From Candidatus Borkfalkia faecavium (GTDB lineage Bacteria; Bacillota; Clostridia; Christensenellales; Borkfalkiaceae): a DNA stretch of 53,288 nucleotides. Under the pieces are notes generated by a model that saw only the letters and a program-made list of their open reading frames with translations, did no database searches and was not told the origin of the DNA. This document shows positions 46,771 to 53,288 of this stretch, piece by piece. The stretch covers positions 1 to 53,288 of the forward strand of contig DXEW01000031.1 in assembly GCA_019114755.1 (NCBI GenBank). The letters run 5' to 3'. A program made the position numbers and the translations under genes. Every line of letters begins with the position of its first letter. Position 1 is the first letter of the stretch.

Positions 46771-46788
46771 GCCATTTGCGGCGGCTTT

Positions 46789-46844
46789 GCGGAAAATTTT
46801 TCAAGGGAAAGGAATGCTCTGCGGAAAATTTTTCAAGGGAAAGG
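46789..46844 (+). repeat. Identical 24-bp direct repeat, period 32
   Basis: GCGGAAAATTTTTCAAGGGA followed by AAGG occurs at 46789-46812 and again at 46821-46844 with no change, 25 bp before the strong promoter at 46869. It may be a protein-binding site pair. Confidence 0.75.
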
Positions 46845-46868
46845 GCGGCCTCTCTCCCCCGCCCCCGC

Positions 46869-46897
46869 TTGACAAATAGCCTGCATACGATTATAAT
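46869..46897 (+). promoter_or_regulatory. Full-consensus promoter of the 533-aa membrane protein gene
   Basis: TTGACA (46869-46874), exactly 17 bp, TATAAT (46892-46897): both hexamers are perfect, so a high basal rate is expected. Confidence 0.9.
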
Positions 46898-46981
46898 ATA
46901 CCTGTCATTTTTTCAGACAAAAAGTGACGCCGCGCCCCCTTTTTACAGACCATACGGGCGGCGCGGAAGGAGAAAATTACC

Positions 46982-48583
46982 ATGGCTAAACACACGATGT
47001 CTGCCGCCGAGCGGCAGGCGCACAAAAAACTGATCGCGCCCAACATCGTCATCACGCTGCTTTGCTGGGCGGCGGCGGTTTCGCTGATCTTATGCCCCTG
47101 GCTGGATATGCGCGTGCCCGTCAACCAAGACTTAGCGGCGGCGGTGGTAGAGGCGATGGGCCCTTCCGCCGACATCGACGAAGACCAGCTGAATTTTATC
47201 GTCAAAGACGTAGATTCCGAAGTCCGCGTCACCCTCTCTCCCCTGCAGCTGTTGGAAGCGGGCACGAGCGAAGGGCGGCAGGGCCTGAAAAATATGCTGG
47301 AAGAGGTGCTCGCCGAGGCGACCTCGACGGTGGACGAGATCGTGCAGCAGGCGCTGCCCGCAGCGCTTTCGACGGCCATCGTCAATACGGTGCTGGAAGA
47401 GCTGCCCGCAGATTTCACCTATGAAGAGGTGGAGATCCCGCAGGAGATGAACGACACCGTCAACAAACTCGCCGAAAAGACGGACCCCGAAGAGATCAAG
47501 ACGGAACTCAAAGGCGACTTTATTTCCGCCGCCGAGAGCTTTGTAGCCCAAAACAGCGCTCTGTTGGGCATCGGCGAACTTTCCGAAGAGGACCGCGCGC
47601 AGCTGGAGAGCATCTTTGAAGAGGCCGTAGACCTGATGACGGTGGACGGGGAATTTTCCCTTTCCAATATCGACAAGGCCATCTCCGAGCTGATGAACAA
47701 CTACGGCGGCTCGCTGGAAGAGAGCGGCATGCAGCCCTTTGCCGTCACCTTTGCCGCCGCGCGCGAGGCGACGAGCGGCAACGCCGCCATCGACTTTATC
47801 CGCGACCCCGGCGCCTATGTAGATTCTTTGAGCGAGACGGACGTGCAGCTGATCAAGGCCGTCTGCCTGTGGACGGCGGTATTCATGCTGTTTATCGCCG
47901 TGCTGTGGGCGATCTTGTCTCTGTTTGCCTTCATCCACATCTTCACCCCCAATAAAAAGGTGGGCATGTGGTATGTGAAGGCGACGGGCTACCTGCCCTG
48001 CCTGCTGTTCGTGATCGCGCCCGCCATCGCCATGACGGCGCTGCCCACCCTGATGCCCGAATTCCCCGCCCTCGGCATCACCTTCGGCGGACTTGTGCTC
48101 ATTTCGGGCGCCTGCTACATCGCCCTGTGGCTGGTTTCCGCCATCTGGTGCCACATCGTGCGCAAGCAGATCGACAAGGCCGCCTATGCCGCCCGCATGA
48201 CCGCAGCGGCAGCCGCCGCGGCCGACGCGGCTGCGCCCGCCCTGGCAGGCGCGCCCGCAGACGAGGTGCCCGCAAACTATGTGCCCGCGGCAGAAAGCGC
48301 GTATGACGCCGCCTATGCGGAAGCGCCCGCCTATACGGAAAGCCCCGCCGCCGAGGCTGTTTATGAACAGGAGCCCGCCGCCCAAGCCTCCGCATACGAG
48401 GCCGCCCCCGCCGAGGCCGCTTACGAAGAAGCGCCCGCGTATGAAGATACGGCCGCCGAAGCGCCCGCAGACGCGGCGCAGGCAGACGGCGCTGCCGATG
48501 GAGAAGCGCCCGCCCCGGCAGACGAACCCGCCGGCGCCTCCGCAGAAACGCCCGCCCCCGCCGACGGCGAAGAAAACAAATGA
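46982..48583 (+). CDS. Membrane protein with large extracytoplasmic domain and Ala/Pro/Glu tail, 533 aa
   Basis: No family recognised. Order: short basic N-terminus, one membrane segment (about 21-42), an acidic helical domain of about 250 residues probably outside the cell (many DEE and LEE runs), then three or four membrane segments (about 295-400) and a cytoplasmic tail of about 130 residues of Ala/Pro/Glu/Tyr repeats (AEAPAY, EEAPAYED). It is the only plus-strand gene among minus-strand neighbours, driven by a perfect promoter, with AGGAG nine bases before the ATG and its own terminator. Likely an abundant envelope protein; the role is unknown. Confidence 0.8.
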   Translation: MAKHTMSAAERQAHKKLIAPNIVITLLCWAAAVSLILCPWLDMRVPVNQDLAAAVVEAMGPSADIDEDQLNFIVKDVDSEVRVTLSPLQLLEAGTSEGRQGLKNMLEEVLAEATSTVDEIVQQALPAALSTAIVNTVLEELPADFTYEEVEIPQEMNDTVNKLAEKTDPEEIKTELKGDFISAAESFVAQNSALLGIGELSEEDRAQLESIFEEAVDLMTVDGEFSLSNIDKAISELMNNYGGSLEESGMQPFAVTFAAAREATSGNAAIDFIRDPGAYVDSLSETDVQLIKAVCLWTAVFMLFIAVLWAILSLFAFIHIFTPNKKVGMWYVKATGYLPCLLFVIAPAIAMTALPTLMPEFPALGITFGGLVLISGACYIALWLVSAIWCHIVRKQIDKAAYAARMTAAAAAAADAAAPALAGAPADEVPANYVPAAESAYDAAYAEAPAYTESPAAEAVYEQEPAAQASAYEAAPAEAAYEEAPAYEDTAAEAPADAAQADGAADGEAPAPADEPAGASAETPAPADGEENK

Positions 48584-48601
48584 TTTTCCGCAAATTAAAT
48601 T

Positions 48602-48636
48602 ACGCGGCGCACCGTTCGGTGCGCCGCGTGTTTTTT
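48602..48636 (+). terminator. Intrinsic terminator
   Basis: Perfect 12-bp stem (48602-48613 with 48618-48629), loop GTTC, then GTTTTTT. Confidence 0.88.
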
Positions 48637-48646
48637 ACACTATGTT

Positions 48647-48690
48647 CTCACGGAAATTTCTTTCGTCAGCACGAAAGAAATTTCGTGAAC
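48647..48690. repeat. Solo E-type hairpin
   Basis: CTCACG, stem GAAATTTCTTTCGT / ACGAAAGAAATTTC with loop CAGC, then GTGAAC. It lies between two converging genes and has no T-run. Confidence 0.8.
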
Positions 48691-48705
48691 TAACTTGCAC
48701 GCCCC

Positions 48706-49506
48706 CTACAGCCACAAAGCGACGCTGTTCAAACTTTCTAAAATACAGGAAGGGGCGTCGGAAGCGGGCAGGGCGGCCGCCTTGGCGGCGTCCGTTTCGC
48801 CGCTCAATACCAAGATCGTGTTGAAGCGGTTGTTGTTGCCGAAGCGGATATCGGTATGCGGCCTGTCGCCCACCATGGTGACGGCCTCGGGCGGCAGGTG
48901 CAGGCGGGCTAGAAGGCGCTCGCCCATCACCGTGTACGGCTTGCCGACGATGACGTCCGGCAGGCGGCCGCTCGAAGTCTGCAACAGGCGGATGAACGAG
49001 CCGACGTCCGGCGGATACACCCCCTCGGCGGGGCAGACGTCGTCGGGGTGGGTGGCGATGTACACCTTCCCCTCGGCGATGAGGCGGTTGGCATTGACCA
49101 GCTTTTGATAGGTGAGTGTGGTGTCGTAGGCGAGCACGCAGATATCCGCGTCTTTTTGTAAACGGATGCCGGCGGCGGCGAATTCGGCTTTGAGCGCGTC
49201 GGTGCCGACGAGATATACCGAGCGCCCGGGGAATTTTTCCTGCAAATACTCGATGGTCGCCATGCCGGAGGTATAGACGAAGTCTTCCGCCGCAAACAGC
49301 CCCAGCCGCTTTAATTTTTGGGCGTATTCCGCCGCCGTTTTGGAAGAATTGTTGGTGCAGTAGACGATCTTTCTGCCCGAAGCGCGGATGGCGGCGAGGG
49401 TGGCGGCCATGTCGCCGATGGGGCGCTCGCCCAGATAGACGGTGCCGTCCATATCCAGCAAAAAGGCGCGGGTGCGCTCCACGAGCGCGCGCGGGTCAGT
49501 ATCCAT
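48706..49506 (-). CDS. HAD-superfamily (NagD/class IIA) sugar or nucleotide phosphatase
   Basis: 266 residues, AGGAGG eight bases before the ATG. HAD motif I FLLDMDGTVYLG (nucleophile Asp and acid Asp), motif II VYCTNNSS, motif III Lys in VGKP and motif IV MVGDRPHTDI are all present. The class IIA cap lies between motifs II and III. Relatives hydrolyse small phosphate esters (4-nitrophenyl phosphate, AMP, UMP, sugar phosphates); the physiological substrate cannot be told. Confidence 0.9.
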   Translation of the reverse strand: MDTDPRALVERTRAFLLDMDGTVYLGERPIGDMAATLAAIRASGRKIVYCTNNSSKTAAEYAQKLKRLGLFAAEDFVYTSGMATIEYLQEKFPGRSVYLVGTDALKAEFAAAGIRLQKDADICVLAYDTTLTYQKLVNANRLIAEGKVYIATHPDDVCPAEGVYPPDVGSFIRLLQTSSGRLPDVIVGKPYTVMGERLLARLHLPPEAVTMVGDRPHTDIRFGNNNRFNTILVLSGETDAAKAAALPASDAPSCILESLNSVALWL

Positions 49507-49529
49507 AGCGTTTTCCTCCTGTGTGCGGC

Positions 49530-49735
49530 GTTTTTTATTTTTGGAAAGGAAGGGCGAGCGGGCTTTTTTGTAAAGGCGCGCCGCTTTTTATTTTTGGGAA
49601 AGTAAGGAAGGGCGGAGTTTTTTTGTAAAGACGCGCCGCCTTTTATTGTTTGGAAAGAAGGGAGCGGCTGCCTTCCCCTTCTATACAGAGACGGGTGAGG
49701 TCTCCTTCCATACAAAAACGGGCGCGGCTCTTTCC
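49530..49735. repeat. Imperfect tandem repeats between the HAD gene and the 441-aa gene
   Basis: Three units of about 55 bp share TTTTTATTTTTGG(G)AAAG..AAGG.AGGGC, a run of six or seven T, then GTAAAG(G/A)CGCGCCGC. They are followed by two or three units of about 27 bp with CTATACAGAGACGGG-type cores. There is no gene in 49507-49739. Confidence 0.6.
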
Positions 49736-49739
49736 CCTT

Positions 49740-51065
49740 CTATACGGAGACGGGCGGAGCGGCGAGGGGCGGCGTGGGCAGAAGCCCCAGTTCGCGTTCG
49801 AGCACGGCGGCCGAAAGGCGGGGCGAAAGCTCGGCGGAAAGGTCGTACAGGCGGGCGAACAGGCCGTCTGCGGGGGCGGGCTGCGCCGGCAGGGTACGGC
49901 ATAAGAGCTCTGCCGAGGCGGCAAGGCGGGCGCGCACTTCTAAAAACCGCTCGGCGAGGGCGAAACTTTCGGCGCCGCGGGGGATATGTACGTTGCGGGC
50001 GACGGCCTTGGCGGAAAGCCCGCTTTCGCGGGCGGCGCGCCAGATGCGCGCGGGGTAATCTGCCACGAAAAAGGGCCTGATCTCCGCCTTTCCGAACAGA
50101 TACAAAAAGCGGCGGGCGAAATAGGCGGCGAGGGCGGGAAGCTGAGGCCGCGGGCACAATTTTGCCGCCCCCAGGCAGGCGAAGGGAGCCCGCCCCTGCA
50201 CTTCGAGCGCGAAGGCGGCGGAGGCGGAAAATTTTTCTTCCGCGCTTTCGGCCGCGGCAAAGGCTTCGGCAATGGCGCGGAAGGGGGCTTCCTCTTCTCG
50301 CTTGCCGAAGGCGCTGCAGATGGCGGCCTCTTCGGCGCATACGCCCGCAAAGCAGGCGAGGGCGGGCGCCTCTTGCAGCAGGGCGGCGTCTGCCAAGATC
50401 ATGTCGGCAGGGGCGAGCGGATAGCCCTGCCACGGGGGCGGAGCGAACGGCGCAAACAGCCCTTCCGCCGCCGTATCGGTGGGGATGAGAAGGGAAAAGG
50501 CGCCGCGTAAGGTAGCAAAAAAGCGCGCCCCCGCAATGCCGCGCGGGCCGATGCCGACGGCGGCGCGGATGTCGTCTGCCAGCGAAAACAGCTGCGTAAA
50601 GTCTCCGCCGATGACGGCGCAGGCGGGGCGGAATTTTTTTAAGGCGACGCGCACCCGCTCCGCCGCCTGCGGCGGGATCGCCTCGTCGATGACAAGCGCC
50701 GCCTTGCCGTAGGGCAAGAGGGCGGAAAGCGCTTCCCCCGCATGCTCGCACGGGCAAAACAGCAGCTGCACCGCCGCCCCCGCGCGGGCGCGGGCCTCTG
50801 CAAACAGATCGGCTTGCTTTGTTTCGTCCTTTTTGAAGCCGCCGTTCTCCAGCGCGCCAGTCTGCATGAACAAGCCGCCGCCGTTCTCCCGCGCGCCGGT
50901 CTGCATGAACAAGCCGCCGCCGTTCTCCCGCGCGCCGGCCTGCATGAACAAGCCGCCGCCGTTCTCCAGCGCGCGGGCCTTAGGAAACAGGTCTCTTTGT
51001 TTGGAACTATCGCTTGTACGATCGCAGGCACGCCCCTGCGCCATCAGATCGGCCATGGCCGTCAC
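49740..51065 (-). CDS. Unrecognised protein with N-terminal 13-residue repeats, 441 aa
   Basis: GAGGT six bases before the ATG. After about 30 residues comes a repeat of the 13-mer TGARENGGGLFMQ, in about 3.6 copies (LENGGGLFMQAGA, RENGGGLFMQTGA twice, LENGG), coded by a 39-bp minisatellite. The rest is Ala-rich with alternating strands and helices: KAALVIDEAIPPQAAERVR and CAVIGGD faintly suggest the nucleotide domain of iron-alcohol-dehydrogenase or dehydroquinate-synthase folds, but no metal-binding triad is seen. Treat as unknown. The reading frame and start are good, and the repeats keep the frame. Confidence 0.65.
   Translation of the reverse strand: MTAMADLMAQGRACDRTSDSSKQRDLFPKARALENGGGLFMQAGARENGGGLFMQTGARENGGGLFMQTGALENGGFKKDETKQADLFAEARARAGAAVQLLFCPCEHAGEALSALLPYGKAALVIDEAIPPQAAERVRVALKKFRPACAVIGGDFTQLFSLADDIRAAVGIGPRGIAGARFFATLRGAFSLLIPTDTAAEGLFAPFAPPPWQGYPLAPADMILADAALLQEAPALACFAGVCAEEAAICSAFGKREEEAPFRAIAEAFAAAESAEEKFSASAAFALEVQGRAPFACLGAAKLCPRPQLPALAAYFARRFLYLFGKAEIRPFFVADYPARIWRAARESGLSAKAVARNVHIPRGAESFALAERFLEVRARLAASAELLCRTLPAQPAPADGLFARLYDLSAELSPRLSAAVLERELGLLPTPPLAAPPVSV
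50840..50985 (-). repeat. 39-bp in-frame minisatellite
   Basis: About 3.6 near-identical 39-bp units inside the 441-aa gene, each CCGCCGTTCTCC(A/C)GCGCGCC..CTGCATGAACAAG on the plus strand. The period is a multiple of three, so changes in copy number keep the frame. Confidence 0.85.
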
Positions 51066-51149
51066 CTCGGAAAAGAATTTTTTAGCTTTACTTTTTTTCT
51101 TTTCTTTGGTGAAACCTTCTCACAATTTCTTTCGAGCTGAAAAATTGAG

Positions 51150-51372
51150 TTCACACAATTTCTTTCGAGCTGACGAAAGAAATTGTCGTGAGGAAGGGGG
51201 AAACCTGTTGTTCGCAGCCTATTCGGCGGCTCTGCAACGGTTTCTCCCCTCGCCGCCGCGCCTTTCAGGGCACACCCTTTATAGGATGCGCGGCGGCTTC
51301 ACCTCCATCCGTATGCTCATAAGGGAAAAAAGGAAAAAGTGTGATTTTTCCTTTTTTTGAGAATTGTTTGGA
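51150..51372 (-). repeat. Composite hairpin element, copy C5
   Basis: On the minus strand: A hairpin AAAAAGGAAAAAT/CTTTTTCCTTTTTT, block B GCATACGGATGGAGGTGAA, hairpin C GCCGCCGCGC/GCGCGGCGG around CTATAAAGGGTGTGCCCTG, GAAACCG, and E (51150-51192, arms ACAATTTCTTTCG/CGAAAGAAATTGT). Closest to C2. A second fragment of E arm (51117-51138) and a piece of blocks A-B (51378-51440) lie beside it. Confidence 0.78.
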
Positions 51373-51377
51373 ATAAA

Positions 51378-51556
51378 AGCGCGGCTTCTCCTTTCCTGCA
51401 TGAGCGCTGGTACAAAAGCATGGTTTTGCTTGCGTATGTATTTACCTTTCATGTTCTCACAATTTCTTTCGAGCGGCCGTCTGCGGAACGTCGCAGGCAA
51501 TGCCGAGATCTTCGTGAACCGCAATTTTACATTCTACATTCTACATTTTACATTCA
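51378..51556. repeat. Repeat debris: composite fragment, E-like mosaic and TGTAAAATG arm
   Basis: 51378-51440 matches blocks B and A of C1 with deletions. 51453-51516 has E-type termini (TCTCACAATTTC ... TTCGTGAACC) with a foreign GCGGAACGTCGCAGG centre. 51523-51556 is a TGTAAAATG arm that supplies the hisC stop codon. The 475-bp gap 51066-51540 holds no gene. Confidence 0.65.
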
Positions 51557-52617
51557 TCCAGCAACTCGTCTAAAGCGGCGAGGAGGGCGTCGTTTTGGGC
51601 GGGGCTGCCGATGGTGATGCGGCAAAATTCTTCGATGCGCGGCTTTTGGAAGTGGCGCACCAGCACGCCCCGCGCCTTCAGCCCTTCGTACACGGCGCGG
51701 CCGGAGACCGCCCCGTGCCGCGCGAACACGAAGTTCGCCTTGGAAGGCAGCACAAAAAAACCGCGTTTTGCAAGTTCCCGCGTCAGCCGCTCGCGCTCGG
51801 AGACGACGAGCGCGTTCTTCTCTTGATAATAGGCGCCGTCGGCAATGGCGGCGGCGCACACCGCCTGGCAGATGCGGTCGACGGGGTAAGAATTGAAGCA
51901 GTCGCGGCAGCGTTCCAACCCGTCGATGAGGGCGGGGCTGCCCACGGCGTAGCCGCAGCGCATGCCCGCCAGCGAATACCCCTTGGAAAAGGTCTTGACC
52001 ACGAGCAGGTTCCGGTTTTTCTGTACGAGGGGCACGGCGCTTTCATTATAAAAAGGCATGTACGCTTCGTCTATGATGACGGTGCGGTAGGCGTTGCGGC
52101 GCACGAAGACCTCGATCTCTGCCCGCGGGATGCCGATGCCCGTGGGGGCGTTGGGGTTGGCGACCAAAAGCCCCTGCGCGCGCGTTTCGCTGAGCTTTCC
52201 AAGATCTTGCGTGAAGTCTTCTTCTAAGGGAACGACGGTATGGGGAATGGAAAAGAAGTCGGCAAACACGGGGTAGAAGCTGTAGGTGATGTCGGCAAAG
52301 GCGGCGCCGTCTCCGTCTGCATCGAAAAAGGCGGCAAAGCAGAGCGCCAATATCTCGTCCGATCCGTTGCCGCAGAACACCTGTTCGGGCAGCACCCCTT
52401 CCGCCGCGGCGATGGCCTGGCGCAGCCCCTGCATGGCGAGAGGCGGGTAGAGATTCAGGGTAGAAAAATCGTACCGGCGGTACGCTTCCAGCGCCTTGGG
52501 GCTGGGCGGATACGGGTTTTCGTTGGTGTTGAGCTTGACGTACTGCCTGTCGCTCGGCTGTTCGCCCGCCGTGTACGGCGTGACAGAGCGCGCCTTTTTG
52601 CTTAAAAAGTTTTGCAT
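51541..52617 (-). CDS. hisC: Histidinol-phosphate aminotransferase
   Basis: PLP enzyme of histidine synthesis (imidazole-acetol phosphate to histidinol phosphate). 358 residues, fold type I, with KLNTNENPYPPSP, the aspartate of the DEAYMPFY loop and the Schiff-base Lys about 211 in TFSKGYSLAGMRCGYA. GAGGG is six bases before the ATG. No other his gene is near. The last codons (ECKM, then stop) come from a TGTAAAATG repeat arm, so an element seems to have landed at the 3' end and reset the terminus. Confidence 0.92.
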   Translation of the reverse strand: MQNFLSKKARSVTPYTAGEQPSDRQYVKLNTNENPYPPSPKALEAYRRYDFSTLNLYPPLAMQGLRQAIAAAEGVLPEQVFCGNGSDEILALCFAAFFDADGDGAAFADITYSFYPVFADFFSIPHTVVPLEEDFTQDLGKLSETRAQGLLVANPNAPTGIGIPRAEIEVFVRRNAYRTVIIDEAYMPFYNESAVPLVQKNRNLLVVKTFSKGYSLAGMRCGYAVGSPALIDGLERCRDCFNSYPVDRICQAVCAAAIADGAYYQEKNALVVSERERLTRELAKRGFFVLPSKANFVFARHGAVSGRAVYEGLKARGVLVRHFQKPRIEEFCRITIGSPAQNDALLAALDELLDECKM

Positions 52618-52644
52618 AGTTCCCTCTTTGGCGTATTTGTTACA

Positions 52645-52673
52645 ATCATACCCCGTTTACACAAAAAAGTCAA
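52645..52673 (-). promoter_or_regulatory. Promoter of hisC
   Basis: Minus strand TTGACT (52668-52673), 17-bp spacer, TATGAT (52645-52650). Confidence 0.72.
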
Positions 52674-52736
52674 GCGGCGAGAGAGCTGCCCCGCCGCTTG
52701 TTCTGCCTTTCGGCAAAATAACAAAATTTATTCCGC

Positions 52737-53021
52737 TCAAAGCTGCTCCGCGCCCGGGGCGGGCAGCTTGCACACGTCTGCCCAGCCGCAGAAGTTGGAG
52801 GCAAACTGTTCCAGCTGCGCGCAGGTGAGCTCGATGGCGCTGTTGGAACTGCCGCAGGCGGGGAACACGGTAGAAAAGCGGCGGAGAGACTCGTCTAAAT
52901 ACACCTCCACCCCCGCGTTGACGGCAAAGGGGCAGACGCCGCCCACGGCATGCCCGGTGAGCGCTTCCGCCTCGGCGGGGACGAGCATCTTGGCCTTGCA
53001 GCCGAACGCCGCTTTAACCAA
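52737..53021 (-). pseudogene. YbaK/ProX-type aminoacyl-tRNA deacylase, 5'-truncated
   Basis: The 94 codons match the C-terminal two thirds of a small tRNA-editing deacylase: VKAAFGCKAKMLVPAEAEAL, TGHAVGGVCPFA, VYLDESLRRF and GSSNSAIELT are the family core, with the conserved Gly-Gly-x-Cys-Pro-Phe. The usual first 60 or so residues are absent. The frame stays open upstream to about 53114, but that part (containing YCNEDEPQGAQKAPFRAGPF) is not deacylase sequence. Position 53025 or so therefore marks a junction with inserted or rearranged DNA. Only a TTG start is available, so it is probably not functional. Confidence 0.72.
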
Positions 53022-53024
53022 GTC

Positions 53025-53288
53025 AAAGCAAAAGGGACCCGCCCTGAAAGGCGCCTTTTGCGCGCCTTGCGGCTCATCCTCATTGCAATACCGCAGTGGG
53101 TATTGCTGCTTCGTCTATCGCCCCAATCCATCGCAAAATGCGCTCTTTCAGGGTGCATAGCAATCGCAAGCGGGTAGATCACTATACTGTAAGGGAGAGA
53201 TACGGACCCGATCAAAAGCGGCAAGCGGTGTTGAAGCTCTCGCTTGTGTGCTCTTGGCTCGTGCTGCACGCTTCGTTTTTTTGAATTG
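53025..53288. other. Probable mobile-element edge, no gene recognised
   Basis: The sequence changes character where deacylase similarity stops: less GC-rich and without the codon pattern of the neighbours. Short open frames exist on both strands but none has a clear start signal or a family I know. A promoter-like TATACTGTAAGG is at about 53193. It runs off the window. Confidence 0.4.

Noticed and set aside
49311-49715. 134-codon minus ORF over the tandem repeats near 49.6 kb
   Set aside because: It overlaps the HAD gene in another frame and its Lys/Pro-rich repeats only reflect the tandem DNA repeats.

Overview
The window looks like a piece of a GC-rich (about 60 percent G+C by eye) chromosome of an uncultured, probably gut-dwelling Bacillota of the Clostridia type. 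This rests on the Firmicutes gene order rpsU / pcrA-ligA / yicC-rpoZ-priA-def-fmt-rsmB-rlmN / rpe-thiN, the yggS-sepF pair, a lipoteichoic-acid-synthase-like sulfatase, strong AGGAGG ribosome binding sites and TTGACA/TATAAT promoters. A Christensenellales-like lineage is my guess; no 16S gene is present to test it.

Layout. (1) 1-2030: AT-richer mobilisable-element remnant with a compact four-way-junction RNA-like fold, a terminator, a MOBV-type oriT, a MobV/Pre relaxase that appears to start at ATA, and a 49-codon gene. (2) 2100-2700: tRNA operon on the minus strand (fMet, Met, Glu in transcription order). (3) 2820-15360: branched-chain amino-acid block on the plus strand: ilvB-ilvN, ilvD, cimA, a GlfT2-like galactofuranosyltransferase, then (after a DnaA-box cluster and a divergent lysR) leuC-leuD-leuB. 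CimA with LeuCDB makes 2-oxobutyrate from pyruvate and acetyl-CoA, so isoleucine can be made without threonine; no leuA, ilvC or ilvE is in view. (4) 15380-17770: an AT-rich island of three small membrane/zinc-ribbon genes, transcribed away from an XRE repressor gene through two perfect palindromic operators exactly 32 bp apart. (5) 17800-19250: yggS-sepF behind a strong promoter and a tandem-repeat leader. (6) 19500-46770: a long run of minus-strand genes: flippase-like protein, LtaS-like enzyme, rarA, a sugar transferase lacking the usual catalytic dyad, engB, lon, an unknown membrane protein, thiN, rpe, rlmN, rsmB, fmt, def, priA, rpoZ, yicC, ligA, pcrA, an unknown gene and rpsU. Compared with the usual Firmicutes cluster, gmk, coaBC, prpC, prkC and rsgA are missing. 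(7) 46780-53288: an orphan membrane protein gene with a consensus promoter, a NagD-like HAD phosphatase, an unrecognised protein with an in-frame minisatellite, hisC, and a 5'-truncated ybaK-type gene that stops matching its family where different sequence begins.

The most striking non-coding signal is a set of dispersed intergenic repeats. One is a 210-230 bp composite element, present in five near-complete copies in both orientations, built from successive hairpins whose arms change together between copies while loops and flanks stay fixed. Its terminal hairpin (ends CTCACG...CGTGAAC, loop GTCAGC) also occurs alone. A second family (about 100 bp, arms of repeated TGTAAAATG) and two shorter repeats are mixed in. 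I do not recognise the composite element as a described RNA or MITE; it is the best candidate here for something new.
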